Below, piece by piece: positions 63,596 to 64,000 of a DNA stretch of 64,000 nt (the first letter of the stretch is position 1; every line of letters begins with the position of its first letter). Below the pieces are notes generated by a model. The model was not told the DNA's origin. It saw nothing but the letters and a program-made list of their open reading frames with translations, and ran no database searches. Source of the DNA: Flectonema sp. DT1601 (taxonomy: Eukaryota; Euglenozoa; Diplonemea; Diplonemida; Diplonemidae); assembly GCA_964019425.1 (NCBI GenBank), contig OZ025818.1:558001-622000 (forward strand). Reading direction: 5' to 3'. Both the position numbers and the translations under genes were made by a program.

Positions 63596-64000
63596 ACAGG
63601 CATTTCGGCAGCATATCAAATGTCATCCAGACCTCATCGAGAGTGGGCACCGGTGCGTACCCTCACCGAGGTGGCAGGCGTACTCCGCGCTCAGCGACAC
63701 AACACCTGTATTCCTCTTCTTTGAAGAGCAAGAAGTGAGTGTGCAGAACCTCCGCATCCCAGCCGTAACCAGCATCCCCACCTACCGAAAGGATACTTCA
63801 GGTCAGATATATATCACAGCTTTCTCTGACGAAAACCAGCAATTTGCACTTGATGGAGGTAAGGCTACTTTGCTACTGAACCACAAGCCCAAAATATCAG
63901 ATAAGCTTCCCCTTACTAGAGCTGAGAAGAGTTCATTGGATCTACACCTTGACACAACCGCGGACAACAACAAGTCTGAAGAGATAGAGCACAGCCAGCA
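63596..64000 (+). other. Unidentified GC-richer open frame, cut by the window end
   Basis: Open for about 135 codons on the plus strand to the window edge with no start codon visible. It reads for example TPVFLFFEEQEVSVQNLRIP, then TSIPTYRKDTSGQIYITAFS. Codon use is GC-richer than in neighbouring genes. I do not recognise the family. It may be an internal exon of a plus-strand gene or part of a mobile element that begins at the terminal sequences near 63293 and continues beyond the window. Confidence 0.4.

Overview
Eukaryotic nuclear DNA from a free-living flagellated protist. It is AT-rich with very frequent A/T homopolymers (often 15-30 nt). Genes use the standard code and sparse GT-AG introns, commonly 68-110 bp, that keep phase exactly at every junction checked. 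A sperm-tail (PGP-repeat) gene points to a flagellum. Twenty of the well-supported genes lie on the minus strand, and only one convincing gene lies on the plus strand. A pyrimidine-rich AG acceptor sits a few to about 30 nt upstream of many start codons. Long same-strand arrays plus acceptors before the ATG resemble lineages with polycistronic transcription and spliced-leader trans-splicing. A receptor-like STE11 kinase carrying a cyclase-like module would fit Euglenozoa (a diplonemid- or bodonid-like cell is my guess), but the window does not prove the taxon.

Layout. 1-7.9 kb: homopolymer-rich and gene-poor at first sight. It holds two tentative intron-rich small minus-strand genes (1.1-1.3 and 2.6-3.6 kb), a 181-bp tandem duplication and a foldback/MITE-like element. 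7.9-28.7 kb: a minus-strand run comprising a PH-domain protein, JmjC/NO66-MINA-like oxygenase, EF-hand cyclic-nucleotide-gated-type channel, pseudokinase-LRR protein, GC-rich secreted Cys-rich protein, exportin-5-like karyopherin, D-aminoacyl-tRNA deacylase, a small basic protein and a WD40 protein. 29.8-36.5 kb: a membrane adenylyl cyclase followed by a two-TM receptor-like MAP3K with a cyclase-like domain. 36.9-44.2 kb: three near-identical tandem secreted sulfatases; the second spacer carries two inverted-repeat elements that the first spacer lacks.

44.2-55.5 kb: a three-exon plus-strand gene whose last exon overlaps, antisense, the 3' end of an LRR protein; a flagellar PGP-repeat gene; about 4 kb of dispersed repeats including a poly(A)-tailed SINE-like family; a possible plus-strand ORF; and an EF-hand voltage-gated K+ channel. 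55.5-64 kb: a GC-rich repeat cluster, importin beta, a secreted serine carboxypeptidase, a 64-aa two-exon gene, and at the right edge a GC-richer unidentified open frame next to transposon-like inverted-repeat ends.

Functionally the window mixes nucleocytoplasmic transport (exportin-5, importin beta), cAMP/Ca2+/voltage signalling (cyclase, MAP3K, CNBD channel, K+ channel) and secreted digestion (sulfatases, carboxypeptidase). No toxin, CRISPR, rRNA or convincing tRNA gene was seen.
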